Source of the DNA: Owenweeksia hongkongensis DSM 17368
Lineage (GTDB): Bacteria; Bacteroidota; Bacteroidia; Flavobacteriales; Schleiferiaceae
DNA length: 38,214 nucleotides
Assembly (NCBI GenBank): GCA_945865885.1
Contig: CAMBEZ010000019.1
Location: 1-38,214, forward strand
Direction of reading: 5' to 3'
Numbering within the stretch: the stretch's first letter is position 1; every line of letters begins with the position of its first letter. Under the pieces are notes generated by a model. It was not told the origin of the DNA. It searched no databases and saw only the letters and a list, made by a program, of their open reading frames with translations. Both the position numbers and the translations under genes were made by a program. This document shows, one piece after another, positions 22,950 to 31,447 of this stretch.

Positions 22950-25900
22950 TTAGGTGTTTGACGTCTCTATTTCTGCCGGCAATAACCAGTGGAGCGCCTG
23001 GAGTGCGGCATCCAGGGTAGGAATGGGCTCACACAACAAGGTAAGGCGTTCGTTCTTTTGTTTCATGCGGAAAGTGCGTGGGTGCTGCTGCAAGGCGAGC
23101 AACACCGCCTGGAAAGACGGAGATTGGTAGTAGTCCGACTGGGCGTCGGAAGGAAAGTAGCCGATGGCTTTGTTTTGTTTGATCACTAACTTCTCCAGTC
23201 CAATTTTTGTGCCAAGCCACTTGACGCGCACGGCTTGCATGAGGCGTTGGGCGGCTGGGGGAAAAGGCCCAAAACGGTCCACCAAACCCTCCTGGAATCT
23301 GAGTAATTCGGTTTCCGTGGTCAATGCGTCCAGCGCTTGGTAGAGTTTCAGGCGTTCTTCCACAAAATTGACGTAGCTGTCCGGCAAAAGGACTTCCAAA
23401 TCGGTGTCTATGAGGCAATCCACTTCCTCGCTTCCCCATCCGCCGGGAGTGTCCGCAAACAAATCTTTGAACTCGGATTTCTTCAACTCCGAAACGGCTT
23501 CTGCCAGAATCTTTTGGTAGGTATCGAAGCCCAGGTCGTTGATGAAGCCGCTTTGGTCTGCGCCCAGCAAGTCCCCAGCGCCCCGGATTTCCAGGTCCCG
23601 AAGGGCTATTTTGAAACCGCTGCCCAGGTCCGAGAACTGCTCCAACGCTTGCAAACGTTTGCGGGATTCGTCCGGCAAGGAGCCCAACGGCGGTGCCAGC
23701 AAGTAGCAAAATGCTTTGCGGTTGCTTCGGCCCACGCGGCCGCGCATTTGGTGCAGGTCGCTCAAGCCAAAGCGGTGGGCCTGATTGATGACGATGGTGT
23801 TGGCGTTGGGCACGTCCAATCCGCTCTCAATGAGGGTGGTACTCACCAAAACATCAAAACCGCCTTCCATGAAGGAGAGCATCAGGGTCTCCAGCTTGTG
23901 GCCCTCCAGTTGGCCGTGGGCAATGCCCACGCGGGCATCCGGAACCAGGCGCTGTATCATGCCGGCCACCTCCTGAATATTCTCAATGCGGTTGTGGATG
24001 AAAAAGACCTGGCCTCCGCGCGACAGTTCGTACTGGATGGCGTCGCGTACCACTTCTTCGCCAAAGCCCATGACGTGCGTCTCAATGGGTTGTCGGTTGG
24101 GGGGCGGCGTGGCCATAACGCTCAGGTCTCGGGCGGAAAGCAATGAGAACTGGAGGGTTCGGGGGATGGGGGTGGCGGTGAGGGTCAGGGTGTCCAGCTG
24201 CACGCGCAGGGTTTTCAACTTGTCTTTGACGTTGACGCCAAACTTTTGCTCTTCGTCCACCACCAACAAGCCCAAGTCTTTGAAATGCACGTCTTTGCCC
24301 ACCAATTTGTGCGTGCCGATGAGGATGTCGATTTTGCCGTCTGCCAAATCTTGGAGGATGGCTTTGGTTTCTTTGGCGGTACGCGTTCGGTTGAGGTAAT
24401 CCACGCGCACGGGGAAGGAAGCCAGGCGTTTGCTGAAGGTCTTGAAGTGCTGGAAGGCCAGGAGGGTGGTGGGCACCAAGACGGCTACCTGTTTGCCGTC
24501 TGTGGCGGCCTTGAAGGCTGCCCGTATGGCGATTTCCGTCTTGCCAAATCCCACGTCGCCGCAGACCAATCGGTCCATGGGGCGCGGTTTTTCCATGTCT
24601 GCCTTGACGTCCGCGGTGGATTTAACTTGGTCCGGCGTGTCTTCGTAGACAAAGGAGGCCTCCAATTCGTGCTGGAGGTAGGTGTCCGGGGCAAAGGCGT
24701 GGCCCGGCGCGTCTTTGCGGCGAGCGTACAGCTGAATGAGGTCGTACGCCATTTCCTTGACCCGCTTCTTTGCTTTGGCTTTAAGCGTTTGCCACGCACC
24801 GGATCCCAGTTTGTGGAGCGCGGGAGCGGTGCCGTCTTTGGCGTTGAACTTGGCGATTTTGTGGAGGCTGTGGATGCTGACGTACAGCACGTCGTTGTCC
24901 CGGTAAATCAGCTTGATGGCTTCTTGAACGGCTCCACCCACGTCAATCTTTTGGAGTCCGCCAAATTTTCCAACGCCGTGGTCCAAGTGGGTCACAAAAT
25001 CACCCATTTGCAAACTTTGCAGTTCTTGCAGGGTGATGGCGTGGGCCTTGTCAAATCCGTTTTTCAGGCGGAAGCGCTGGTAGCGCTCAAAAAGTTCGTG
25101 GTCCGTATACACCACCCGGCCGCCTGCGGGGTCTTCCCATCCGGCGTGCAGGGCGCCCAGTACGGGCTCAAATTCAACCAACCGGCCCATGTCTTGAAAC
25201 AGGGTGCGCAGTCGGTCTATTTGGGTTTGGGCGTGGGCCATCAAAACAACCGATCGTCCCAAACGGCGGTGGTTCTCTACGGTGTCTGCCAGCAGGGTAA
25301 AATTCTTACCAAACGCGGGCGACGGCAGGGTCTGCCAATGAACGGTGGCGTACGTGCCTTCGCCGTCTACGGTCAGGCATCGCTGCGCCATTCCCGCCTC
25401 CCAGCGCGCCCGATTGGCAAACAATTTGTGCGGTTCTCCTCGTTGGATGGGGCCGGAAAGTTGCGCAAAAGCTTCTACCGCCCGGGCGTAATCGCGTTCT
25501 AATTTTTCGCCGACCACGTCGGTTGACTCCACCCACCATCGGGTATCGGAAGGAACAAAGTCCCAAAAGGACTCCCGCGTTTCCAAGACGGATTTGTTCT
25601 CGATGTTGGGCACCACGTCCATCCGCTCCACGGTGCCGTCGCTCCATTGCGATTCCACGTCAAACGTTCGGATGGAGTCGATCCGATCGCCTAAAAACTC
25701 AATGCGGTAGGGACGGTCGAACGCGTACGAAAACACGTCTACAATACCGCCGCGCACCGCAAACTCGCCGGGTTCGGTAACAAAATCCGTTCGCTCAAAA
25801 TGGAGGTCAAAAAGCGTTTCGTTCAGGAAGTCCAGACCCAAGGCGTCGCCCACGGCAAGGGAAAACGTTTGTCCCTGCAGCGTTTTGTGGGAAACCACCA

Positions 25901-26294
25901 GTTCAAACAAGGCTTCCGGGTAGGTGACCACCACAAGTACCTCCGTGGGGCGGCCCAACCGGTTGAGCACCTCCGCGCGCAGCACCACGTTGGCGTTGGC
26001 GGTTTCTTCAAACGCGTACGGACGCCGAAAGCTGTCCGGATAAAAGACAGCCTGCCCCGGGGGCAGCAGCTTTTCCAGGTCATTGAAAAAATAAGCGGCA
26101 TCCTCCTTGTCTGAGCGCACCACTACCAAGCGTCCCAAGGCAAAGGTGGCGCAGGCGGCGGCAATGGCTTTTAGCGAACCGGAGGCGCCGTGCAGCCCGG
26201 TGCTGCGGCCCGCAGGAGTTTCGTTCCACCGATCCAGCCATTCGGTTGTTCGGAGGTCTTTGCGGTAGCTTTCGAGCAGTTGGGCTGGCGTCAT
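22950..26294 (-). CDS. mfd: Transcription-repair coupling factor Mfd
   Basis: A 1,114-residue SF2 translocase that pushes RNA polymerase off DNA lesions and recruits nucleotide excision repair. An N-terminal UvrB-homology region is followed by the CarD-like RNA-polymerase interaction domain near residue 440 (GDFVTHLDHGVGKFGGL). The RecG-like translocase comes next: Walker A GDVGFGKTE near 580, DEEQKFGV near 680, TATPIPRTLQF, and motif VI HQMRGRVGRS. The C-terminal TRCF domain ends the protein. The length is normal for the family. The ATG at 26294 (MTPAQLLESYRK) was chosen; the longer frame would overlap the fbp end and needs an upstream leader. A TAATTTCG element lies 17 bases upstream, overlapping the fbp stop codon. 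Confidence 0.97.
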   Translation of the reverse strand: MTPAQLLESYRKDLRTTEWLDRWNETPAGRSTGLHGASGSLKAIAAACATFALGRLVVVRSDKEDAAYFFNDLEKLLPPGQAVFYPDSFRRPYAFEETANANVVLRAEVLNRLGRPTEVLVVVTYPEALFELVVSHKTLQGQTFSLAVGDALGLDFLNETLFDLHFERTDFVTEPGEFAVRGGIVDVFSYAFDRPYRIEFLGDRIDSIRTFDVESQWSDGTVERMDVVPNIENKSVLETRESFWDFVPSDTRWWVESTDVVGEKLERDYARAVEAFAQLSGPIQRGEPHKLFANRARWEAGMAQRCLTVDGEGTYATVHWQTLPSPAFGKNFTLLADTVENHRRLGRSVVLMAHAQTQIDRLRTLFQDMGRLVEFEPVLGALHAGWEDPAGGRVVYTDHELFERYQRFRLKNGFDKAHAITLQELQSLQMGDFVTHLDHGVGKFGGLQKIDVGGAVQEAIKLIYRDNDVLYVSIHSLHKIAKFNAKDGTAPALHKLGSGAWQTLKAKAKKRVKEMAYDLIQLYARRKDAPGHAFAPDTYLQHELEASFVYEDTPDQVKSTADVKADMEKPRPMDRLVCGDVGFGKTEIAIRAAFKAATDGKQVAVLVPTTLLAFQHFKTFSKRLASFPVRVDYLNRTRTAKETKAILQDLADGKIDILIGTHKLVGKDVHFKDLGLLVVDEEQKFGVNVKDKLKTLRVQLDTLTLTATPIPRTLQFSLLSARDLSVMATPPPNRQPIETHVMGFGEEVVRDAIQYELSRGGQVFFIHNRIENIQEVAGMIQRLVPDARVGIAHGQLEGHKLETLMLSFMEGGFDVLVSTTLIESGLDVPNANTIVINQAHRFGLSDLHQMRGRVGRSNRKAFCYLLAPPLGSLPDESRKRLQALEQFSDLGSGFKIALRDLEIRGAGDLLGADQSGFINDLGFDTYQKILAEAVSELKKSEFKDLFADTPGGWGSEEVDCLIDTDLEVLLPDSYVNFVEERLKLYQALDALTTETELLRFQEGLVDRFGPFPPAAQRLMQAVRVKWLGTKIGLEKLVIKQNKAIGYFPSDAQSDYYQSPSFQAVLLALQQHPRTFRMKQKNERLTLLCEPIPTLDAALQALHWLLPAEIETSNT

Positions 26295-26311
26295 GTAACG
26301 AAGTGAGGCCG

Positions 26312-26319
26312 CGAAATTA
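26312..26319 (-). promoter_or_regulatory. Candidate -7 element for mfd
   Basis: The - strand reads TAATTTCG, one base from TAnnTTTG, 17 bases before the mfd ATG. It overlaps the fbp stop codon, so mfd could be transcribed both from here and by read-through from fbp. Confidence 0.35.
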
Positions 26320-27336
26320 CGGCGCAGGTGTTCCCGCCAGGAAGCCTTCGGCGTCTTCCACCATTTTGGTGCTTCCAATGAAGAACGGTACGCGTTGGTG
26401 CAGGGCGGATGGGGTTAAATCCAAAATGCGCCGGTAGCCGTCCGTGGCTTTGCCGCCGGCCTGTTCAATAATGAACGCCAAGGGGTTGCACTCGTACAGC
26501 AACCGCAGTTTTCCCTGTGGACTTTTGGTGCCGGTGGGGTAGATGTAAATACCTCCTTTGATGAGGTTACGGTGAAAATCACTCACCAGCGAGCCAATGT
26601 ACCGCGAGGTGTACGGCCGGTTGGTGGCCACGTCAATGGCTTGGCAGTATTTAATGTACTGCTTCACGCCTTCCGGAAAATGCACGTAGTTTCCCTCGTT
26701 GATGGAGTAAATAATCCCGGTCTCCGGACACTGCATGCTGGGGTGGGACAGGGAGAAAACCCCAATCGACGGATCCAACGTAAAGCCGTTGACGCCGTGC
26801 CCGGTGGTGTACACCAGCATGGTGGAGCTGCCGTAGGTGATGTAACCGGCGGCAACTTGCTGATTGCCCGGTTGCAAAAAGTCTTCCAACTGCACCGGCG
26901 TTCCCACGGGCGTCACCCGTCGGTAAATGGAAAAGATGGTACCGATGGAAACATTGACGTCGATGTTGCTGGAGCCGTCCAGCGGGTCAATCAAAACGAC
27001 GTACTTGGCGTTGGCGTGGATGGGGTCGTTGTAGGCGATGAAATCCTCTTCTTCCTCGCTGGCCATGCCGCAAACTTCCCCGCGGCTGCGCAGCGCACGC
27101 GCAAACGTATCGTTGGCGTAGACGTCCAGCTTCATTTGTCGCTCGCCCTGAACGTTGTCGTTGCCGACGTCGCCCAAGACATCCGCCAGACCGGCTTTGT
27201 TGATTTCGCGGTTGACCACTTTTGCGGCCAGCCTTATGGAAGAGAGCAGGGCCGATAATTCCCCGGTGGCGAAGGGAAAGTCGCTTTGCTTGGCAACCAA
27301 GAATTCACCCAGGGTCAGGGGTCTGGAGGTTTGCAT
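26317..27336 (-). CDS. fbp: Class 1 fructose-1,6-bisphosphatase
   Basis: A 339-residue gluconeogenic enzyme that hydrolyses fructose-1,6-bisphosphate to fructose-6-phosphate in the cytoplasm. The metal-binding signature [19 protein letters not shown] lies at about residues 117-135. Upstream is LDVYANDTF, and the C-terminal substrate loop includes [20 protein letters not shown]. The length fits class 1 FBPase. The ATG at 27336 ([13 protein letters not shown]) was chosen because homology starts there; the longer frame runs through the divergent acetyltransferase promoter. An exact TAnnTTTG element lies 43 bases upstream, giving a leader of about 36 bases. The gene ends 22 bases before the mfd start. 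Confidence 0.96.
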   Translation of the reverse strand: MQTSRPLTLGEFLVAKQSDFPFATGELSALLSSIRLAAKVVNREINKAGLADVLGDVGNDNVQGERQMKLDVYANDTFARALRSRGEVCGMASEEEEDFIAYNDPIHANAKYVVLIDPLDGSSNIDVNVSIGTIFSIYRRVTPVGTPVQLEDFLQPGNQQVAAGYITYGSSTMLVYTTGHGVNGFTLDPSIGVFSLSHPSMQCPETGIIYSINEGNYVHFPEGVKQYIKYCQAIDVATNRPYTSRYIGSLVSDFHRNLIKGGIYIYPTGTKSPQGKLRLLYECNPLAFIIEQAGGKATDGYRRILDLTPSALHQRVPFFIGSTKMVEDAEGFLAGTPAP

Positions 27337-27379
27337 GGACGTTGGGGTTGGGTTGGTGTGGGTAGATTTCTGAGTCCTA

Positions 27380-27387
27380 CAAAGATA
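27380..27387 (-). promoter_or_regulatory. -7 promoter element for fbp
   Basis: The - strand reads TATCTTTG (exact TAnnTTTG), 43 bases before the fbp ATG. It is one of two divergent elements in a 78-base intergenic region shared with the acetyltransferase gene. Confidence 0.5.
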
Positions 27388-27401
27388 GCCGACCTGCAGC
27401 G

Positions 27402-27409
27402 TACTTTTG
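27402..27409 (+). promoter_or_regulatory. -7 promoter element immediately upstream of the GNAT gene
   Basis: TACTTTTG matches TAnnTTTG exactly and lies 5 bases before the ATG at 27415. That would leave almost no 5' leader. No -33 TTG is present at standard spacing. Confidence 0.55.
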
Positions 27410-27414
27410 ACCTT

Positions 27415-27924
27415 ATGAATTCCGTTCGTCCTGCCCAGGCCCATGATTTTCCGGCCGTACACGCGTTGGTATGCGCCTTGGCGCATTTTGAGCAGGCTCC
27501 CAACGAAGTGGAGGTCACGCCGGAATCCCTTTTGCAGGATTGGAAGGCCAATAGGTTCGACGTCTGGGTGGCCGAAAGCGCGGGCGCGGTGCAGGGCATG
27601 GCGTTGGGCTTCTGGCGTTACTCCACCTGGAAAGGCCCCACCTACCACTTGGAGGATTTGGTGGTGGACGAGTCCTACCGGGGACGCGGATTGGGCGGTT
27701 TGCTCTTCCGCACGGTAGCGCAACACGCAGCTGCCCTTGGGGCGCAACGTTTGCACTGGGAAGTGTTGGATTGGAACACGCCCGCTGTTCGCTTTTACGA
27801 ATCCCTGGGGGCGGAAATTGCCCAAAATTGGTGGCCTTGCCGCTTGGACCGGGCCGGTTTGGAGCGTTTGGCGGGGTCTTCCCTCCCTCCCGTTGATTCC
27901 CATAACGCAACGGTTTTACCGTAA
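27415..27924 (+). CDS. GNAT-family N-acetyltransferase, diamine acetyltransferase-like
   Basis: A 169-residue GCN5-related acetyltransferase. The acetyl-CoA loop is in [19 protein letters not shown] (about residues 84-102). The preceding [22 protein letters not shown] and the later FYESLGAEI match the diamine (spermidine/putrescine) N-acetyltransferase branch. It may acetylate polyamines or a related small amine such as thialysine; this is inferred from motif resemblance. The ATG at 27415 follows a -7 element by 5 bases and begins at the fold ([15 protein letters not shown]). Its TAA is 13 bases before the aspartate kinase ATG, so the two are probably one operon. Confidence 0.9.
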   Translation: MNSVRPAQAHDFPAVHALVCALAHFEQAPNEVEVTPESLLQDWKANRFDVWVAESAGAVQGMALGFWRYSTWKGPTYHLEDLVVDESYRGRGLGGLLFRTVAQHAAALGAQRLHWEVLDWNTPAVRFYESLGAEIAQNWWPCRLDRAGLERLAGSSLPPVDSHNATVLP

Positions 27925-27937
27925 ACCCGCTGTATCC

Positions 27938-29200
27938 ATGAACCATTTCCCCACAAACACCTGGCGTGTTTTTAAATTCGGCGGCGCCTCCGTAAAAGAT
28001 GCCGACGCAGTTCGCAATGCTGTTTCGTTGGTGGAGCACTACGGCCAGGAGCCGTTGGCAGTGGTGGTCAGCGCCATGGCCAAGACCACCAATGCCTTGG
28101 AAAGCGTCGTTCAGGCCTTGACGCACGGTCAATCGGCGGAGGCGGAAGCGCTGCTCGCACCGGTGGTTTCGTTCCACCGGGAGGTGGTGCATCAATTGGG
28201 TCTTGCAGACACGGACCTGCCCGGTAAATTGCATGCTCATTGGCAATCTTTGCTGCAGGCAGCGCCCACTCCCTACGCCGCCGCTTACGATGCCGTAGTG
28301 GGCGGAGGGGAATGGGCCAGTGCCCACATCTTGGTTGCTGCACTGGTTCAGCGGGGATTGCCCGCTCGCTGGGCAGACGCCCGGAACAGCATCATTACCT
28401 CGGCCGAACACCGACGGGCATCGGTGGATTTTGCTGCTACAACCGAACGGTTGGCCCATTGGCCCGCTTCCGGAATTGTGGTGACCCAAGGTTTTGTGGG
28501 TGCCACTGCGGACGGAGTTCCCACCACACTGGGTCGGGAGGGGTCTGATTACACGGCAGCGGTGTTGGCGCATTGTTTGGAGGCCGACGAAGTCACCATC
28601 TGGAAGGACGTTCCAGGGGTGTTGTCCGGCGACCCCCGTTATTTTCCAAATCCCATACAGCTCAACGAAATTCCGTACCGGGAGGCCGTCGAATTGGCCT
28701 ACTACGGCGCTTCAGTCATTCACCCCAAGACCATTCAGCCGCTGCAAGCCAAAGGCATCGTGTTGCGGGTTCGGTCTTTTGTGGATCCGGAGCTTCCGTC
28801 TACTTGCGTGGGGGGCACCGAAAAATTAGAGCCCAAGGTTCCGTGTTTTATTCGAAAAGCAAACCAGGTATTGGTATCGGTGAGTTCCCGCGATTTGCGT
28901 TTTTTAGCGGAGCGCGATTTGGCTCATTTGTACAGCCAGTTCCATGCCCACGGTGCGGAGGTGAATGCCGTCCAGCACGGTGCCACCCAAACGTCGTTTG
29001 CGCTGACCCACGATTCCGTTCTGTTTCCGGAGCTGTTGGTAGCGCTGCAAGCGGATTTCCGCGTGGTGTACAACGACAACTTAGTGCTTTACACGGTTCG
29101 TCATCCCGACGACGAGGCCATTCATTGGGTGCGCGCCCAAGGCGACCGCATCCTGGAACAGTCTACCCGAACCACGTTTCAGGCCTTAGTGCGGGCTTGA
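27938..29200 (+). CDS. lysC: Aspartate kinase (monofunctional)
   Basis: A 420-residue enzyme that phosphorylates L-aspartate, the first step to lysine, threonine and methionine. The N-terminal kinase domain has VFKFGGASV (Lys13-Ser18 region), a central TQGFVGATADGVPTTLGREGSDYTA, and KDVPGVLSGDPRYFPN. A short ACT-type regulatory region begins near residue 305 (FIRKANQVLVSVSSRDLRFL) and runs to the end, so feedback control is likely. There is no homoserine dehydrogenase half. The ATG at 27938 was chosen; the longer frame overlaps the upstream acetyltransferase gene. Two hairpins follow the stop, the second a strong terminator. It is probably co-transcribed with the GNAT gene. Confidence 0.95.
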   Translation: MNHFPTNTWRVFKFGGASVKDADAVRNAVSLVEHYGQEPLAVVVSAMAKTTNALESVVQALTHGQSAEAEALLAPVVSFHREVVHQLGLADTDLPGKLHAHWQSLLQAAPTPYAAAYDAVVGGGEWASAHILVAALVQRGLPARWADARNSIITSAEHRRASVDFAATTERLAHWPASGIVVTQGFVGATADGVPTTLGREGSDYTAAVLAHCLEADEVTIWKDVPGVLSGDPRYFPNPIQLNEIPYREAVELAYYGASVIHPKTIQPLQAKGIVLRVRSFVDPELPSTCVGGTEKLEPKVPCFIRKANQVLVSVSSRDLRFLAERDLAHLYSQFHAHGAEVNAVQHGATQTSFALTHDSVLFPELLVALQADFRVVYNDNLVLYTVRHPDDEAIHWVRAQGDRILEQSTRTTFQALVRA

Positions 29201-29212
29201 CGGAGGGATGGT

Positions 29213-29233
29213 GCAGCGGCCAGCGGCCGCTGC
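29213..29233. repeat. Perfect 9-bp hairpin after lysC
   Basis: Arms GCAGCGGCC (29213-29221) and GGCCGCTGC (29225-29233) with a 3-base AGC loop. There is no T-tract. It lies 11 bases before the true terminator, forming a tandem hairpin pair. Confidence 0.8.
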
Positions 29234-29243
29234 GCTCACCAAC

Positions 29244-29272
29244 AAAAATGCCGGGCGCAGCCCGGCATTTTT
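29244..29272. terminator. Bidirectional intrinsic terminator between lysC and the barrel protein gene
   Basis: A 13-bp stem of four A:T pairs plus ATGCCGGGC/GCCCGGCAT (29244-29256 and 29260-29272) has a GCA loop, with A-run and T-run flanks. It can stop lysC transcription on the + strand and the convergent outer-membrane protein gene on the - strand. Confidence 0.92.
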
Positions 29273-29294
29273 GTTTCCAACCCCCCAAGAGCAA

Positions 29295-29975
29295 TTACTC
29301 CCAGGTGTAGATGTGGTACGTGTAGCGCACGCGCAAGCCGTTGATTCGGTCCGGGGTGTCGTCGTTGGCAACGATAAAGCCTTCAACCTTGTCTCCCGGT
29401 ACAAAATGCGTTCCCCATTCCAAAGCCAAAGACTGGTACTCGCTCAGGCGGAATTTCCAGCCCAAGTCTATTCCGTAGGTGAGGCTGGGGTTTGTTCCGT
29501 TGTAAATCGTTGCGTTGGCGGGATACGGGACGTCGTACATGTACGAGGACTGAGTGAAAACGACCCCTGCCCCAGGACGGAGGAACGGGGTGTGGAAGTG
29601 CCGCTTGTAGTACTTGCCGAATTTGCGCAAGTGTAGGGTCAATTGGCCTTGAACCTGAGTATACGCGCTGTTCATTTCAATCCCCGTAAAACCGGCTGCG
29701 GTGTGGTTGCGGTTGTCCGCATACAGGGTCCCGTATCGACCTTCAAAACCCCAGCCCCAGCGGGGACCCGTGAAATGGGTGAAACCAACGCCAAATTGGG
29801 AACGCGCTTCGGAAAGGAGGTTGTTGATGCTCGGATTGTTGGCAAAATTGCCAATGGCGTTGGAAGTGCCTGCAAACGCAGATAAATCGTACGTACGCAG
29901 GGAGCGCTGGGCGGTCAATTCGGCGGAAGAAACCGCCAGAAAAGCCAGAAGAGAGACGGCAACAATACGGGTCAT
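29295..29975 (-). CDS. Exported outer-membrane beta-barrel-like protein
   Basis: A 226-residue protein with a clear signal peptide (MTRIVAVSLLAFLAVSSAELTAQ, cleavage after Ala-Gln). The rest is rich in alternating aromatic and small residues (GVGFTHFTGPRWGWGFEGRYG, LRPGAGVVFTQSSYMY, SLALEWGTHFVPG) and ends VRYTYHIYTWE with a terminal aromatic, as expected for an 8-stranded outer-membrane barrel. No enzyme motif is seen, and the function is unknown. The ATG at 29975 gives the signal peptide directly and lies 4 bases after TACATTCG; the longer frame starts inside the upstream terminator. It is convergent with lysC. Confidence 0.85.
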   Translation of the reverse strand: MTRIVAVSLLAFLAVSSAELTAQRSLRTYDLSAFAGTSNAIGNFANNPSINNLLSEARSQFGVGFTHFTGPRWGWGFEGRYGTLYADNRNHTAAGFTGIEMNSAYTQVQGQLTLHLRKFGKYYKRHFHTPFLRPGAGVVFTQSSYMYDVPYPANATIYNGTNPSLTYGIDLGWKFRLSEYQSLALEWGTHFVPGDKVEGFIVANDDTPDRINGLRVRYTYHIYTWE

Positions 29976-29979
29976 GGTG

Positions 29980-29987
29980 CGAATGTA
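29980..29987 (-). promoter_or_regulatory. -7-like element immediately upstream of the barrel protein gene
   Basis: The - strand reads TACATTCG (one mismatch to TAnnTTTG), 4 bases before the ATG at 29975. It lies just past the terminator of the upstream gene, consistent with a separate promoter. Confidence 0.45.
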
Positions 29988-30000
29988 CGGATTCAAGGCA

Positions 30001-30025
30001 GAAAAAAAGCCGCTCAAGAGCGGCT
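30001..30025 (-). terminator. Intrinsic terminator for the small MORN-like gene
   Basis: On the - strand, an 8-bp stem (30008-30015 with 30018-30025; effectively a CTTG loop) is followed by seven T. It ends 22 bases after the stop of the 30047-30376 gene. Confidence 0.85.
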
Positions 30026-30046
30026 CTTTAAGGAAATTCTAGGGAT

Positions 30047-30376
30047 TTACTGAGCGTCTGCGCAGGCAAATTCACGAACAGATTGAATCCGATCGTTTTG
30101 GTAGTGAAAGGCGTAAATCGATTTGCCGTTGGCACTGCGCACGGACCATGTGCCCACTTTAACTCCGCGGTCGTATTGCCCAACGTTCAATACTTGGCCG
30201 TTTTCATCGAATTCCAAGTACTTTCCATGGAACTGACCGTCCAACTTGAAGGCTGAAATATGGGTAGATCCAGAGGTGTGCAAAACCACATAAGGCACCA
30301 TGGACTTCGCAGGTTCACTTTGACTCCAAGCGCTGATAGAGACCAATACGAAGAGGGAGAAGAGGAAGTTTTTCAT
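30047..30376 (-). CDS. Small exported MORN-like protein
   Basis: A 109-residue protein with a strong signal peptide (MKNFLFSLFVLVSISAWSQ). The mature part has two repeats of the MORN/toxin-antidote kind, DGQFHGKYLEFDENGQVLNVGQY and DRGVKVGTWSVRSANGKSIYAFHY, each a Gly-x-Trp/Tyr turn with an acidic or polar strand. It ends in FACADAQ with one cysteine. Such repeats occur in many periplasmic or outer-membrane-associated Bacteroidota proteins of unknown role. The ATG at 30376 follows an AT-rich leader of about 30 bases with a full -33/-7 promoter. A terminator follows the gene, so it is a single-gene unit. Confidence 0.8.
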   Translation of the reverse strand: MKNFLFSLFVLVSISAWSQSEPAKSMVPYVVLHTSGSTHISAFKLDGQFHGKYLEFDENGQVLNVGQYDRGVKVGTWSVRSANGKSIYAFHYQNDRIQSVREFACADAQ

Positions 30377-30412
30377 AGCGGTAGTGTTAATTAATTATTA
30401 ACTAATGACAGT

Positions 30413-30442
30413 CAAAGTTAACATTAAATTAACACAAAACAA
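30413..30442 (-). promoter_or_regulatory. Full -33/-7 promoter for the MORN-like gene
   Basis: On the - strand, TTG (30440-30442) lies 19 bases before TAACTTTG (30413-30420), the best full Bacteroidota promoter in the window. The region 30377-30470 is notably AT-rich compared with its surroundings. The predicted leader is about 30 bases. Confidence 0.65.
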
Positions 30443-30501
30443 CAAGGCCTAGAAAATTTAACATTGGCGAATCGGACGTGCTCAACGCGAACGGCCTTAA
30501 A

Positions 30502-31437
30502 TCAGGAGAATCGTAGATCGTGTTTCGCCAAAAGCACTTGGGCCATTTTGGGAAAACTCTGGTGGCTCCAACCTGCTACGTGTGGGGTCAACAGGGCCCT
30601 AGGATTCGCCAGTAATGCCTGCAGGTCCGCTGGCCAAGCGTCTGTTTCCAGCCCCGTTAAGCTGGTTTTTTCGAAGTCCAACACGTCCAATCCCACGCCC
30701 AACAACTCACCCCGCTCCAAACCGCGGAGCAGCACGGAGGTGGGCGCGATGGCTCCCCGCGAGGTATTCAAGAGGGTAAACGGATGCGCAAACCGTGAAA
30801 TCCATTCGGAGGTCACCAAGCCGCGGGTTTCAGACGTAAGGGGAAGGTGGAGGGACACCACGGTCGCTTCTCGTTCCACGGTAGCCCAATCCACCGCTTC
30901 AATACCCTTTGGTGCGTAGCCGGTTTTGTACTTGTCGTAGGCCAAAACACGGCAGCCAAATCCGCACAAGCGTTGGGCAAAAGCGTCTCCCATGGGGCCA
31001 TAGCCTACTACGGCAACGGTTTGGTTTTCCAGCTCGTCGCCCTTGTTTTCAGAACGCAACCACAATCCTTGTTCGATTTCTCGGTGCGACCACGCAATGC
31101 GGTGCCGCAAGCCCAACAGCAAGCCCACGGTGTGTTCGCCCACTGCGGTGGCATTGCCTTCCGGTGCTGCAATGCACGTTATTCCACGTGCTTCAGCAGC
31201 CTGCAAGTCAATGTTTTCCAATCCCGAGCCAAAGCGCATGATCCAGCTCAAGTGCGGTGCACGCACCAAAAAATCCGCGTTGATGGGAATGCGTGAGCGT
31301 ACTACCACGCCAACGGCATCGTGCAACGGCAAATCTTGAAGCGCTGTGGCATAGTGGTGTTCAACGCAATACCCGCGCTCGGTCAAGCCAGACTCCAACA
31401 AAGGGTCTGTCGAGTCCAAACAAACCACTTTTTTCAA
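30502..31437 (-). CDS. D-2-hydroxyacid dehydrogenase (phosphoglycerate dehydrogenase family)
   Basis: A 311-residue NAD-dependent oxidoreductase. The nucleotide fold has VAVVGYGPMGDAFAQRLCGFG (a GxGxxG variant with a Pro). Catalytic residues are visible: Arg in LLNTSRGAI, acidic residues in GVGLDVLDFEKT, and His in LTPHVAGWS. It resembles SerA-type enzymes without a regulatory ACT domain, so it may reduce or oxidise a 2-hydroxy acid; serine synthesis is possible but not proven. No ATG starts the frame. I chose TTG at 31437 (MKKVVCLDS), which begins right at the fold and lies 10 bases after the mgtE stop. TTG at 31479 (325 residues) would overlap mgtE. It is the last gene of the rsmA-mgtE operon. 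Confidence 0.88.
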   Translation of the reverse strand: MKKVVCLDSTDPLLESGLTERGYCVEHHYATALQDLPLHDAVGVVVRSRIPINADFLVRAPHLSWIMRFGSGLENIDLQAAEARGITCIAAPEGNATAVGEHTVGLLLGLRHRIAWSHREIEQGLWLRSENKGDELENQTVAVVGYGPMGDAFAQRLCGFGCRVLAYDKYKTGYAPKGIEAVDWATVEREATVVSLHLPLTSETRGLVTSEWISRFAHPFTLLNTSRGAIAPTSVLLRGLERGELLGVGLDVLDFEKTSLTGLETDAWPADLQALLANPRALLTPHVAGWSHQSFPKMAQVLLAKHDLRFS

Positions 31438-31447
31438 AACGGCAGCA

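Noticed and set aside
24246-25502. A 418-codon open frame on the + strand opposite mfd
   Set aside because: Antisense shadow of a conserved gene with no recognisable fold.
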